From contig NC_013169.1 of NCBI RefSeq assembly GCF_000023925.1, positions 1,302,001-1,366,000 of the forward strand: a stretch of DNA of 64,000 nucleotides, given 5' to 3'. The translations under genes were made by a program, and so were the position numbers. Of this stretch, positions 42,435 to 53,761 are shown in pieces. The DNA comes from Kytococcus sedentarius DSM 20547 (GTDB lineage: Bacteria > Actinomycetota > Actinomycetes > Actinomycetales > Dermatophilaceae). Below the pieces are notes generated by a model. The model searched no databases and had not been told where the DNA came from. It saw only the letters and a program-made list of their open reading frames with translations. Positions within the stretch are counted from its first letter, which is position 1. Every line of letters starts with the position of its first letter.

Positions 42435-44246
42435 TCAGGCGCGGGTGGCGCCGTCACCGTCCTCGGCCGCGGGAGTGCGCCGCGGTCCGCCACGCCCCAC
42501 GAAGGAGGGCTCGGTCCGCGGTCGGGCCCCGCCGTGGGCGAGGGTCTGCACCGTCGCGTCCACGGAATCCCGCAGCATCTCCTCGCGCATCATCTGGTGC
42601 TCCAGACGACGCTCGCGGTGGTGCTCGGCCGACAGGGCCCGGACCAGCGCCCAGGCGATGGCCACGAGCAGCAGCAGCACCGGCAGGGCGGTGAGGATCG
42701 ACATCGTCTGCAGCGCCCCCAGGGCCGCGGCCGGGTCGGCCGTGGCGAGGATGAGGATCGCGGCGATGCTGCCCTCGACCACGGCCCAGAAGATGCGGCT
42801 CCAGGTCGGGGGCTCCTGCGAGCCACCGGAGGCGAGCATGTCCACGACGAACGAGCCCGAGTCCGAGCTGGTCACGAAGAAGACGACCACCATCAGCAGC
42901 GCGACACCCGCGAGGAACACGCCTCCGGGCAGGTCCTGCAGCATCTGGAACAGGGCCGTGTTGGTGTCCACGGCTCCACCCTCGCCGATGAGGCCGCCAC
43001 CGCCGAAGATCTCGCGGAAGAGCGCGGTGCCACCCAGGGTGGAGAACCAGAAGAAGCTCAGCAGCGCGGGCACCAGCAGCACGCCGGCCAGGAACTCCGA
43101 GACCGTGCGGCCGCGCGAGATGCGGGCGATGAAGATGCCCACGAAGGGCGACCAGCTGATCCACCAGCCCCAGTAGAAGAGGGTCCAGCCACCGAGCCAC
43201 TCGGTGGCGGCATCACCCTGGAAGGGCATGGTCAGGAAGGACAGGTGGAAGAAGTCCTGCAGGTACTGGCCCAGCGAGAACACGAAGTCCTTCATGATGA
43301 AGAGCGTCGGGCCCAGGAACAGGACGGTGAACAGCAGCACCACGGCCAGGCCGAGGTTGAGGTTCGACAGGTAGCGGATGCCCTTGCCCACACCGGTGAC
43401 GACCGAGATCGTCGCGATCAGCGTGATGACGGCGATGATGCCGACCTGCAGGGCCTTGCTGTTCGGGTCGTCGATGATCCCCAGGTGCGCCATGCCCGCG
43501 GAGATCTGCGCGACGCCCAGGCCGAGGGAGGTCGCCACACCGAAGAGCGTGCCGATGATGGCGATGACGTCGATGAGGTCACCGGCAGCACCCTTGACCT
43601 TGTTGCCCAGCAGGGGCTCCAGCGCGTAGCGGACCGACACCGGGCGGTTGCGGCGGTGGATGGCGTAGGCCACGCCCAGACCGAGCACCGCGTAGACGGC
43701 CCACGGGTGGAGACCCCAGTGGAGGAAGGTCGTGGTCATGGCCTGGCGGGCGGCCTCGGCCGTCTCGGGGGTCACGGCTCCGCCCTCGCCGCCGAGCTCC
43801 GGGCTGGGGACCTCGGGGCGCGGGGTGGCGAAGTGCGTGAGCGGCTCGGCCACGCCGTAGAACATCAGGCCGATGCCCATGCCGGCACCGAAGAGCATGG
43901 CGAACCAGGAGACCAGGCCGAACTCGGGCTCCTCGTCGTCACGGCCCAGGGTGGTCTTGCCGAGCCGGGAGAAGCCCAGCCAGATGCAGAAGATCACCAG
44001 GGCGGAGGTGGTCAGGACGTAGAACCAGCCGAAGGAGCTGACGACCCAGCTGTTCACGGTGCTGATCTGCTCGCTGAACCACTGAGGGAACAGGGCCGTC
44101 ACCGCGACAAAGCCCACCGCCAGGAGGGCGGCGGGCCAGAAGACGGACTTGCGCAGGCGGCCGTCGGGCTCGGGGATGTTGTCGGCGGTCTTGATGTGTT
44201 CCCGCCGGCGTTGCTTCTCGGCGGAGACACCGGGTGGAGCGTTCAC
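42435..44246 (-). CDS. BCCT-family compatible-solute transporter
   Basis: A 603-residue secondary transporter with twelve membrane segments. The BCCT signature appears as FYWGWWISWSPFVGIFIARISRGRT's aromatic core (WGWWISWSPF), and GAGMGIGLMFYG is the unwound helix-1 motif seen in sodium-coupled betaine carriers such as BetP. A charged N-terminal tail of about 35 residues and a long C-terminal tail of about 80, rich in Arg and Glu, resemble the osmosensing tails of BetP. Likely substrates are glycine betaine, ectoine or choline; not resolvable. GTG 44246 follows GAGAGGAC on the minus strand. Confidence 0.9.
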   Translation of the reverse strand: MNAPPGVSAEKQRRREHIKTADNIPEPDGRLRKSVFWPAALLAVGFVAVTALFPQWFSEQISTVNSWVVSSFGWFYVLTTSALVIFCIWLGFSRLGKTTLGRDDEEPEFGLVSWFAMLFGAGMGIGLMFYGVAEPLTHFATPRPEVPSPELGGEGGAVTPETAEAARQAMTTTFLHWGLHPWAVYAVLGLGVAYAIHRRNRPVSVRYALEPLLGNKVKGAAGDLIDVIAIIGTLFGVATSLGLGVAQISAGMAHLGIIDDPNSKALQVGIIAVITLIATISVVTGVGKGIRYLSNLNLGLAVVLLFTVLFLGPTLFIMKDFVFSLGQYLQDFFHLSFLTMPFQGDAATEWLGGWTLFYWGWWISWSPFVGIFIARISRGRTVSEFLAGVLLVPALLSFFWFSTLGGTALFREIFGGGGLIGEGGAVDTNTALFQMLQDLPGGVFLAGVALLMVVVFFVTSSDSGSFVVDMLASGGSQEPPTWSRIFWAVVEGSIAAILILATADPAAALGALQTMSILTALPVLLLLVAIAWALVRALSAEHHRERRLEHQMMREEMLRDSVDATVQTLAHGGARPRTEPSFVGRGGPRRTPAAEDGDGATRA

Positions 44247-44334
44247 GGGGGCGTCCTCTCAGGGTCGGGGGAGGGGTGCGACGGCCGGGGTCGCGCGGCG
44301 ACGTGCGCCATGCCGGACCCTGGCCCAACACAGC

Positions 44335-44373
44335 AGGTAAACACACGGTGATGGATCGGGCAAGTTGCGCAAC
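44335..44373 (-). promoter_or_regulatory. Candidate promoter with palindromic site ahead of the BCCT gene
   Basis: Reading the minus strand, TTGCCC (44363-44358) and TTACCT (44340-44335) are 17 bases apart. The perfect palindrome GTTGCGCAAC (44364-44373) abuts the -35 box, a sensible operator position. The predicted leader is about 85 nt. Identity of any binding protein is unknown. Confidence 0.4.
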
Positions 44374-44405
44374 CCGGCGTGACCTGGGCCACCGTCGGCG
44401 GGAGG

Positions 44406-44428
44406 TTGTCGGCGGTCCCGGATAGCGT
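44406..44428 (+). promoter_or_regulatory. PafBC-type promoter of uvrB, leaderless
   Basis: TTGTCGGCG (44406-44414), eight bases, then TAGCGT (44423-44428). Eight of nine upstream positions match TTGTCRGTG, and the spacing is exact. The uvrB ATG begins eight bases after the end of the -10 element, consistent with a leaderless mRNA. Confidence 0.7.
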
Positions 44429-44435
44429 GCGGGGC

Positions 44436-46553
44436 ATGCGCCCCGTCACCGACCTCCAACGCAGCGTCGCTCCCTTCGAGGTGGTCTCCGAGTACGACCC
44501 CGCCGGGGACCAGCCGACCGCGATCGCCGAGCTGACCCGCCGCATCGAGGCGGGGGAGCAGGACGTCGTCCTGCTGGGCGCGACCGGTACCGGCAAGTCG
44601 GCGACCACGGCATGGATGATCGAGAAGCTGCAGCGGCCCACCCTCGTGATGGCCCCCAACAAGACGTTGGCCGCCCAGCTGGCCAACGAGTTCCGCGAGC
44701 TGCTGCCGAACAACGCGGTCGAGTACTTCGTTTCGTACTACGACTACTACCAACCCGAGGCGTACGTCCCCCAGTCGGACACCTACATCGAGAAGGACTC
44801 CTCCATCAACGAGGAGGTCGAGCGGCTGCGGCACAGTGCCACGAACTCGCTGCTCACCCGACGGGACGTGGTCGTGGTGGCGTCGGTGTCCTGCATCTAC
44901 GGCCTGGGCACCCCGCAGGAGTACGTCGACCGCATGGTGCGCCTGCACGTGGGGCAGGAGATGGACCGCGAGGAGCTCCTGCGCAAGTTCGTCACGATGC
45001 AGTACACCCGCAACGACATGGCCTTCCAGCGGGGCACCTTCAGAGTCCGGGGCGACACGGTCGAGATCATCCCGATGTACGAGGAGCTCGCGGTGCGCAT
45101 CGAGTTCTTCGGCGACGAGATCGAGGCGGTCGCCACCCTGAACCCGCTCACCGGGGAGGTCGTGCGCGACGAGCAGGAGATGTACATCTTCCCGGCCACC
45201 CACTACGTCGCCGGGCCGGAGCGCATGGAGAAGGCGATCTCCCGCATCGAGACCGAGCTCGAGCAGCAGCTCGAGCGCTTCGAGCAGCAGGGCAAGCTGC
45301 TGGAGGCCCAGCGGCTGCGCATGCGCACCACCTACGACGTCGAGATGATGCGGGAGATGGGCTCGTGCAACGGCATCGAGAACTACTCGCTGCACATCGA
45401 CGGACGCGAGCCCGGCTCGGCGCCCAACTGCCTGCTCGACTACTTCCCCGAGGACTTCCTGCTGGTGCTCGACGAGTCCCACGTGACGGTCCCGCAGATC
45501 GGCGCCATGTTCGAGGGCGACATGTCACGCAAGCGGACCCTGGTGGACCACGGCTTCCGCCTGCCCAGCGCCATGGACAACCGGCCGTTGAAGTGGGAGG
45601 AGTTCCTCGAGCGCATCGGCCAGACCGTGTACCTGTCGGCCACGCCGGGGGACTACGAGCTGGCGAAGTCGGACGGCTACGTGGAGCAGATCATCCGGCC
45701 CACCGGCCTGGTGGACCCGGAGATCGTCGTCAAGCCCACGCAGGGCCAGATCGACGACCTGCTGGCCGAGATCCGCGAGCGGGCCGAGCGCAACGAGCGG
45801 GTCCTGGTCACCACGCTCACCAAGAAGATGGCCGAGGACCTCACCGACTACCTGCTGGAGCGGCAGGTGCGCGTGCGCTACCTGCACAGCGAGGTCGACA
45901 CCCTGCGCCGCATCGAGCTGCTCAAGGAGCTGCGGCTGGGGGAATACGACGTTCTGGTGGGCATCAACCTGCTGCGCGAGGGCCTGGACCTGCCCGAGGT
46001 GTCGCTCGTGAGCATCTTGGACGCGGACAAGCAGGGCTTCCTGCGTTCCAACCGGTCCCTCATCCAGACCATCGGCCGCGCGGCCCGCAACGTCTCCGGC
46101 CAGGTGCACATGTACGCGGACAAGGTCACCGAGTCCATGCAGTACGCCATCGACGAGACCAACCGCCGGCGGGCGGTTCAGATCGCGCACAACACCGAGC
46201 ACGGCATCGACCCGACCCCGCTGCGCAAGAAGATCGGCGACATCACCGAGATGCTCGTGGAGATGCAGGGCCTGGCCGGGACCTGGGAGGGCGCCGAGGA
46301 CCCCGGACGCCCGACGGGACGCCGGGGGAGGGCCGAGGCCCAGGACGCCGACGTCGCCGCCGACCTGGCGGTGGCCACGGGCGACCGCCCGACCGACATG
46401 CCCAGGGCGGAGCTCGCCCAGCTCATCCAGCAGCTCTCGGACCAGATGCACACGGCGGCCAGCCAGCTGCAGTTCGAGCTCGCCGGGCGCCTGCGGGACG
46501 AGATCGCCGACCTGCGCAAGGAACTGCGGCAGATGGAGCGCGCCGGAGGGTGA
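44436..46553 (+). CDS. uvrB: Excinuclease ABC subunit B
   Basis: UvrB verifies the lesion delivered by UvrA and recruits UvrC in nucleotide excision repair. The 705-residue protein shows Walker [12 protein letters not shown] (48-58), the beta-hairpin region [30 protein letters not shown], the helicase motifs [11 protein letters not shown]-like [13 protein letters not shown] and [10 protein letters not shown], and a C-terminal UVR domain ([19 protein letters not shown]). The linker before the UVR domain carries about 30 extra Arg/Ala/Asp-rich residues. ATG 44436 is chosen from homology and the abutting promoter. uvrA-uvrC lie 4 kb downstream. Confidence 0.97.
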   Translation: MRPVTDLQRSVAPFEVVSEYDPAGDQPTAIAELTRRIEAGEQDVVLLGATGTGKSATTAWMIEKLQRPTLVMAPNKTLAAQLANEFRELLPNNAVEYFVSYYDYYQPEAYVPQSDTYIEKDSSINEEVERLRHSATNSLLTRRDVVVVASVSCIYGLGTPQEYVDRMVRLHVGQEMDREELLRKFVTMQYTRNDMAFQRGTFRVRGDTVEIIPMYEELAVRIEFFGDEIEAVATLNPLTGEVVRDEQEMYIFPATHYVAGPERMEKAISRIETELEQQLERFEQQGKLLEAQRLRMRTTYDVEMMREMGSCNGIENYSLHIDGREPGSAPNCLLDYFPEDFLLVLDESHVTVPQIGAMFEGDMSRKRTLVDHGFRLPSAMDNRPLKWEEFLERIGQTVYLSATPGDYELAKSDGYVEQIIRPTGLVDPEIVVKPTQGQIDDLLAEIRERAERNERVLVTTLTKKMAEDLTDYLLERQVRVRYLHSEVDTLRRIELLKELRLGEYDVLVGINLLREGLDLPEVSLVSILDADKQGFLRSNRSLIQTIGRAARNVSGQVHMYADKVTESMQYAIDETNRRRAVQIAHNTEHGIDPTPLRKKIGDITEMLVEMQGLAGTWEGAEDPGRPTGRRGRAEAQDADVAADLAVATGDRPTDMPRAELAQLIQQLSDQMHTAASQLQFELAGRLRDEIADLRKELRQMERAGG

Positions 46554-46574
46554 CCCTCGCGACACCCCACCGGC

Positions 46575-46608
46575 GGGGTCGGTCCCGCCCCGGGGCGCGA
46601 CCGACCCC
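46575..46608 (+). terminator. uvrB terminator
   Basis: A perfect 10-bp outer stem (46575-46584 with 46599-46608) encloses a smaller GC hairpin. It lies 21 bases after the uvrB stop and directly before the terC promoter. Confidence 0.75.
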
Positions 46609-46609
46609 C

Positions 46610-46745
46610 TAGAATGTCGTCGACGGAGGGGAGTATCCCCGCGTGAGCTCTCGTCATCACGAAGTGCGGACCTGCCCCTGCGAGGGGACGACAGGGTCGC
46701 CCTTCCGGGAGTTCGGCCCACCCGAGGTGGGAGAGACCTCCGGAC
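46610..46745 (+). promoter_or_regulatory. Promoter and yybP-ykoY manganese riboswitch ahead of terC
   Basis: TAGAAT (46610-46615) predicts a start near 46622. The RNA then shows the yybP-ykoY hallmarks in order: GGAGGGGAGTA at 46625, a CGTCA joining segment at 46652, and AGAGACCTCC near 46732. CGGAGG (46624-46629) pairs perfectly with CCTCCG (46737-46742) to close the P1 stem, and the two conserved loops would face each other as in the known Mn2+ pocket. A hairpin (GCCAC/GTGGC) and the GGAAGG ribosome site lie in the expression platform. It controls terC. Confidence 0.82.
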
Positions 46746-46792
46746 ACTGACCACGAGCCACTGCGGTGGCAGCAACGGAAGGTTCTCCCTCC

Positions 46793-47833
46793 ATGACAGT
46801 GCCCATGTGGGTCTGGATCGTCAGCATGGCGCTGACGGTGATCGTCCTGTCCTTCGACGTGTGGTGGGCGATGCGCAACCCCCACGTCCCCTCGCGCAAG
46901 GAGACCACCGGCTTCCTGACGGTCTACGTCAGCGCGGCGGTGCTGTTCGGCATCGGCGTGTGGTTCTTCTCCGGGGCCCAGTACGGCACCGAGTTCTTCG
47001 CCGGATGGTTGACCGAGTACTCCCTGAGCATCGACAACCTGTTCATCTTCCTCATCATCATGGCCAAGTTCGGCGTGCCGAGGAAGTACCAGCAGGACGC
47101 TCTGCTGTGGGGCATCATCATCGCCCTGGTGCTGCGCGCGATCTTCATCGCGGTCGGCGCCACGGCGATCAACGCCTTCTCCTGGGTGTTCTACATCTTC
47201 GGTGCCTTCCTCATCTACACGGCCATCAAGCTCTTCCTGGAGGCCATCAACGAGGACGACGACGAGGAGTTCCAGGAGAACAAGTTCATCCAGTTCGTGA
47301 AGAAGCACTTCCCGGCGGTCGACGACTGGGAGGGCGGCACCAAGTTCGTGGTGAAGCGCAACGCCAGCAAGTTCATCACCCCGATGCTGCTGACCGTCCT
47401 GGCGCTGGGCTCCACCGACCTGCTCTTCGCCCTGGACTCGATCCCGGCCATCTTCGGCCTCACCCAGGAGCCCTACCTGGTGCTGATGGCCAACGTGTTC
47501 GCCCTGATGGGGCTGCGCCAGCTGTACTTCCTGCTCGGTGACCTGCTCAAGAAGCTGGTCTACCTGGGCGTGGGCCTCTCGGTGCTGCTGGCCTTCATCG
47601 GTGTGAAGCTGATCCTGCACGCAATGCACGAGAACGAGCTGCCCTTCATCAACGGCGGCGAGCACATCGGGTGGGCGCCGGAGATCCCGATCACGGTCTC
47701 CCTGGGTGCGATCGTGGTCATCCTGGGCATCACCACCGTGGCCAGCCTCTGGAAGACGCGCAAGGACGAGCGCAACCGTCGCTCCAACGACCGGGGTGGC
47801 AACTCCCTCCAGAGCAGCGACCAGCGCGGCTGA
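46793..47833 (+). CDS. terC: TerC/Alx-family membrane protein, probable manganese exporter
   Basis: A 346-residue membrane protein with about nine hydrophobic segments. The family's acidic intramembrane motifs are present: FAGWLTEYSLSIDNLFIFL and LALGSTDLLFALDSIPAIFG, each with the Asp residues thought to bind metal. A charged cytoplasmic loop (EDDDEEFQENK) and a hydrophilic tail follow. Alx/TerC proteins export Mn2+, and the riboswitch upstream supports that reading. ATG 46793 follows GGAAGG; the in-frame GTG at 46766 lacks a ribosome site. A 20-bp terminator stem ends the unit. Confidence 0.92.
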   Translation: MTVPMWVWIVSMALTVIVLSFDVWWAMRNPHVPSRKETTGFLTVYVSAAVLFGIGVWFFSGAQYGTEFFAGWLTEYSLSIDNLFIFLIIMAKFGVPRKYQQDALLWGIIIALVLRAIFIAVGATAINAFSWVFYIFGAFLIYTAIKLFLEAINEDDDEEFQENKFIQFVKKHFPAVDDWEGGTKFVVKRNASKFITPMLLTVLALGSTDLLFALDSIPAIFGLTQEPYLVLMANVFALMGLRQLYFLLGDLLKKLVYLGVGLSVLLAFIGVKLILHAMHENELPFINGGEHIGWAPEIPITVSLGAIVVILGITTVASLWKTRKDERNRRSNDRGGNSLQSSDQRG

Positions 47834-47875
47834 CACCCGGGCGGTGCGGCTCCCGCACCGCCCAGCGGACGGGCC

Positions 47876-47919
47876 GATGAGGCCCCCGTTCCCCCAGCAG
47901 GGGGAACGGGGGCCTCATC
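47876..47919. terminator. 20-bp perfect terminator hairpin after terC
   Basis: Positions 47876-47895 pair without a mismatch with 47900-47919 around the loop AGCA. It is the strongest hairpin in the window and sits between the convergent terC and EamA genes. Confidence 0.9.
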
Positions 47920-47923
47920 GTGC

Positions 47924-47944
47924 CGCTCCCCATGGTGGGGAGCG
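47924..47944 (-). terminator. Second hairpin, likely serving the EamA-GH15 transcript
   Basis: CGCTCCCCA (47924-47932) pairs with 47936-47944 around a three-base loop, starting five bases after the large hairpin. On the minus strand it follows the EamA stop by 22 bases. Confidence 0.55.
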
Positions 47945-47966
47945 AAGGCCTCGTCGTGCCCGGGGT

Positions 47967-48908
47967 TCAGTCGGACTGCGCGGTCGCGGCGGTGTCGTTC
48001 CCCGGCTCGGCACGGCGGCGGGGGCGGGGGCGGGCCATGATCACCACGCTGGCCAGCACCACCAGCGAGACGCCGAGCACCTGCAGCGGCTCCATCCACT
48101 GGCCCAGCACCACCACGCCGGCCCCGGCAGCGGCGGCCGGCTCGAGGCTGAGCAGCACCCCGAAGACGCCGGGAGTGAGTCGTCGCAGGGCCACCAGCTC
48201 CAGGCTGTACGGGATGGCGGAGGAGGCGAGCGCCACCAGGAGGCCCACGACCAGCAGCTCCGGCTCCAGCAGCCGCGAGCCGGCGGACCAGACACCCAGC
48301 GGTGCCATCACCACGGCTCCCAGCAGCATGGCCAGCGCGATGCCGTCCAGGCCGGCGAAGCGCTGACCCACCCGCGCGCTGGTCAGGATGTATCCGCACC
48401 AGCACGCGCCGGCGAGGGCCGCCAGGAGTGCTCCGAGGGGGTCCACGGCCTCGCCCCCGGCCAGCAGGCGCCACCCCCCGCTCACCAGCACCACGCCGGC
48501 GGCGGCGGCCAGCACGGCCAGCAGGTCACGCCGGCTGCGTGAGAGCACGGCCGACATGAGCAGCGGCCCGGTGAACTCGATGGTGACGGCCACACCGATG
48601 TCCAGGCGGGTCAGGGAGCCGTAGAAGAAGGCGTTCATGAGGGTCAGCGCCGCGGCGAAGACGAGCACCGCCCGCCAGTCGCCGGCCGTCCGACCGCTCA
48701 GGCGGGGGCGCGTGACCAGGGCCAGCAGCACACCGGCTATGACCAAGCGCAGGGCCGTGGTGCCCAGCACCCCCAGCGAGGGCAGCAGCGTCGCCGCGAA
48801 GGCCCCGCCGACCTGCACGCTGAGCACCGCCACGACCACCAGCGCCACCGGCCCGTACTCTGTGGTCCCCCGGGGCCGCAGCGGGAGGATCGGGGTGGGC
48901 GTGCTCAT
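47967..48908 (-). CDS. EamA/DMT-superfamily exporter (RhtA-like)
   Basis: A 313-residue protein with ten hydrophobic segments arranged as two EamA repeats, typical of drug/metabolite exporters. The segment FFYGSLTRLDIGVAVTIEFTGPL closely recalls RhtA, the E. coli threonine/homoserine exporter, so an amino acid efflux role is plausible but unproven. It overlaps the stop of the GH15 gene by four bases (ATGA on the minus strand), so the two are cotranscribed without an obvious functional link. Confidence 0.82.
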   Translation of the reverse strand: MSTPTPILPLRPRGTTEYGPVALVVVAVLSVQVGGAFAATLLPSLGVLGTTALRLVIAGVLLALVTRPRLSGRTAGDWRAVLVFAAALTLMNAFFYGSLTRLDIGVAVTIEFTGPLLMSAVLSRSRRDLLAVLAAAAGVVLVSGGWRLLAGGEAVDPLGALLAALAGACWCGYILTSARVGQRFAGLDGIALAMLLGAVVMAPLGVWSAGSRLLEPELLVVGLLVALASSAIPYSLELVALRRLTPGVFGVLLSLEPAAAAGAGVVVLGQWMEPLQVLGVSLVVLASVVIMARPRPRRRAEPGNDTAATAQSD

Positions 48909-50719
48909 GCCGCGCGCAGGGCCCGGGCTGCCAGGACGACGCCGATGTGGCTGAAGGCCTGGGGGAAGTTGCCCATCATCGTGTCACTGAGGGGGTCGTA
49001 CTCCTCGGCGAGCAGCCCGAGGTCGTTGGCCACCCCCACCAACCGCGCCATCAGCGCGTCGGCCTCCCCGCGCTGCCCCGCGGCGGCCAGGGCGATCACG
49101 AGCCAGAAGTTGCAGATGAGGAAGGGGTGCTCCTCTCCTTGCAGGCCGTCGACCCCGGTCTCGGTGCGGTAGCGCAGCACCAGCCCGTCCACGCCGAGGT
49201 CCTCCTGGACGGCCCGGATGGTTGCCAGCACGCGGGGGTCGTCGGCCGGGAGGAACCCGACCATCGGCAGCATGAGCAGGGCGGCGTCCACCTCGTCGGT
49301 CTCGTAGTGCTGGCGGAAGCTGTGGCGCTCCTGGCTCCAGCCGCGGTCCAGCACTTCGTCGCGGACCTCGTCGCGCAGGCGGCGCCAGGTCTCCACGGGG
49401 CCGGGCAGGCCGTGGTCCTCCACCCCCTTCACCGCGGCGTCGAAGGCCGCCCACACCATCACTCGGGAGTGCGTGAAGTGCTGCCGCGGTCCACGGATCT
49501 CCCACAGCCCGTTGTCCGGCTCCTGCCAGTGGGCGGCGAGGTGGTTCACGAGGGCGACCTGGAGGGCCCAGCTGGCGCCACTCTCCTCGAGCCCCGCCCT
49601 GCGGGCCTGCTCGAGGCAGTACATGACCTCCCCGAGGACGTCGGTCTGCACCTGGTCGAAGGCGCCGTTGCCGATCCGCACCGGGGTGGACCCCGCGTGC
49701 CCGGGGAGGTGGTCCAGCTCGTGCTCCGTCAGCCGCCGCCGCCCGTCGATGCCGTACATGATCTGCAGGTCCTCGGGGTCCCCGGCCACGGCGCGCAGCA
49801 GCCAGGTGCGCCAGGCCTCCACCTCGTCCAGGGCACCGCACGCCAGCAGCGCCTCGACGGTGAAGGCGGCGTCCCGCAGCCACGTATACCGGTAGTCCCA
49901 GTTGCGCTCGCCGCCGATCGTCTCCGGGAGGCTGGTGGTGGGGGCTGCCACGATGCCGCCGGTCTCGTCGTGTGTGAGGCCGCGCAGCACCTGGACCGAC
50001 CGGCGGACGGCCGGGGCCCAGGCCCCCTCCTCGGCGAGCGGGCCGAGGCAGCCCATCCAGCGCCGGGACTCCTCGACGGTCTCGCGCAACGCGCGGGAGG
50101 CGTCGAGGGCGGGCGGGACATCCCGCCACGCCGGTACCCAGGTGAGACTGAAGCAGAGCTCGTCGCCCTCCGCCAGCTCGATGACCTCGCGATGGTGGGA
50201 GCCCTCGGCGGTGGGCAGGCGGTCCCCGTGCAGCACCACCTTGTCCGGGCCGGCCACGGCCACCAGCACCTCGCGCCCACGCGGGTCGTGGTCACGACGC
50301 ACCCACGGCCGGACCGCGCCGTAGGCCATCCGGACCGTCCACGTGTGGTCGAGGGTGACCCTCCCGGCCGTGCACCTCACCGTGCGGATGAGGTCCGCCC
50401 GTTCCCCGTGGAGGGGCATGAACTCGGTCAGCTCGAGCGTGCCGGTGGCGCCCGCGTGCTCCACGGCGTGCTCGGTGCGTAGCACCAGCGAGTCCGGGAG
50501 GTACTGCCGCTGGCTGCGGGTGATCCCCCTGGGCCGCAGCATCCACTCGCCGTGGTCGGGCGTCCCCAGCAGGGAGGTCAGCACCGCCTCGGAGTCGAAG
50601 CGGGGGAGGCACAGCCAGTCGACCCGGCCGTCGCTGGTCACCAGCGCAGCGGTCCGCGCGTCGGAGAGCAGCGCGTGGTCGGCGATGGGGGCCTGGGTGC
50701 TGGGGGAGGGCTGGCTCAT
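48905..50719 (-). CDS. Glycoside hydrolase family 15 protein (trehalase or glucoamylase type)
   Basis: The 604-residue protein has the N-terminal beta-sandwich (LLSDARTAALVTSDGRVDWLCLPRFDS) and the alpha/alpha barrel with ERNWDYRYTWLRDAAFTVEAL. Candidate catalytic acids are the Glu in LWEIRGPRQHFTHSR and the Glu pair in LAEEYDP, followed by GNFPQAFSHIG. This is the actinobacterial GH15 type that includes the mycobacterial trehalase; no signal peptide is visible, so the enzyme is cytoplasmic and trehalose is a reasonable but unproven substrate. ATG 50719 lies seven bases after a TAGGGT box, suggesting a leaderless transcript. Confidence 0.88.
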   Translation of the reverse strand: MSQPSPSTQAPIADHALLSDARTAALVTSDGRVDWLCLPRFDSEAVLTSLLGTPDHGEWMLRPRGITRSQRQYLPDSLVLRTEHAVEHAGATGTLELTEFMPLHGERADLIRTVRCTAGRVTLDHTWTVRMAYGAVRPWVRRDHDPRGREVLVAVAGPDKVVLHGDRLPTAEGSHHREVIELAEGDELCFSLTWVPAWRDVPPALDASRALRETVEESRRWMGCLGPLAEEGAWAPAVRRSVQVLRGLTHDETGGIVAAPTTSLPETIGGERNWDYRYTWLRDAAFTVEALLACGALDEVEAWRTWLLRAVAGDPEDLQIMYGIDGRRRLTEHELDHLPGHAGSTPVRIGNGAFDQVQTDVLGEVMYCLEQARRAGLEESGASWALQVALVNHLAAHWQEPDNGLWEIRGPRQHFTHSRVMVWAAFDAAVKGVEDHGLPGPVETWRRLRDEVRDEVLDRGWSQERHSFRQHYETDEVDAALLMLPMVGFLPADDPRVLATIRAVQEDLGVDGLVLRYRTETGVDGLQGEEHPFLICNFWLVIALAAAGQRGEADALMARLVGVANDLGLLAEEYDPLSDTMMGNFPQAFSHIGVVLAARALRAA

Positions 50720-50725
50720 GGAGCC

Positions 50726-50731
50726 ACCCTA
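50726..50731 (-). promoter_or_regulatory. Leaderless -10 element of the GH15-EamA unit
   Basis: On the minus strand TAGGGT ends six bases before the GH15 ATG, which would put the transcription start at or next to the start codon. No clear -35 box. Confidence 0.45.
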
Positions 50732-50792
50732 GGTGCATGCCCGGGGCGCTGGGGGCTCGGCGCGGCAGGGAATGGACCGCATCCCGGGGAGG

Positions 50793-50815
50793 TTGTCACC
50801 GGGCGTCCCTAGACT
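50793..50815 (+). promoter_or_regulatory. PafBC-type promoter of uvrA-uvrC
   Basis: TTGTCACCG (50793-50801), eight bases, then TAGACT (50810-50815). Seven of nine upstream positions match TTGTCRGTG and the spacing is exact. The predicted start is near 50822, giving a leader of about 33 nt that carries a GAGGA ribosome site. Confidence 0.62.
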
Positions 50816-50854
50816 GGACGCGACCCCCGGCAGCAGATGGTGAGGACCCCCCTG

Positions 50855-53760
<2,906 letters not shown>

Positions 53761-53761
<1 letters not shown>

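Noticed and set aside
44379-44435. N-terminal extension of uvrB from an upstream in-frame ATG
   Set aside because: It would cross the uvrB promoter element and adds residues not found in UvrB proteins.
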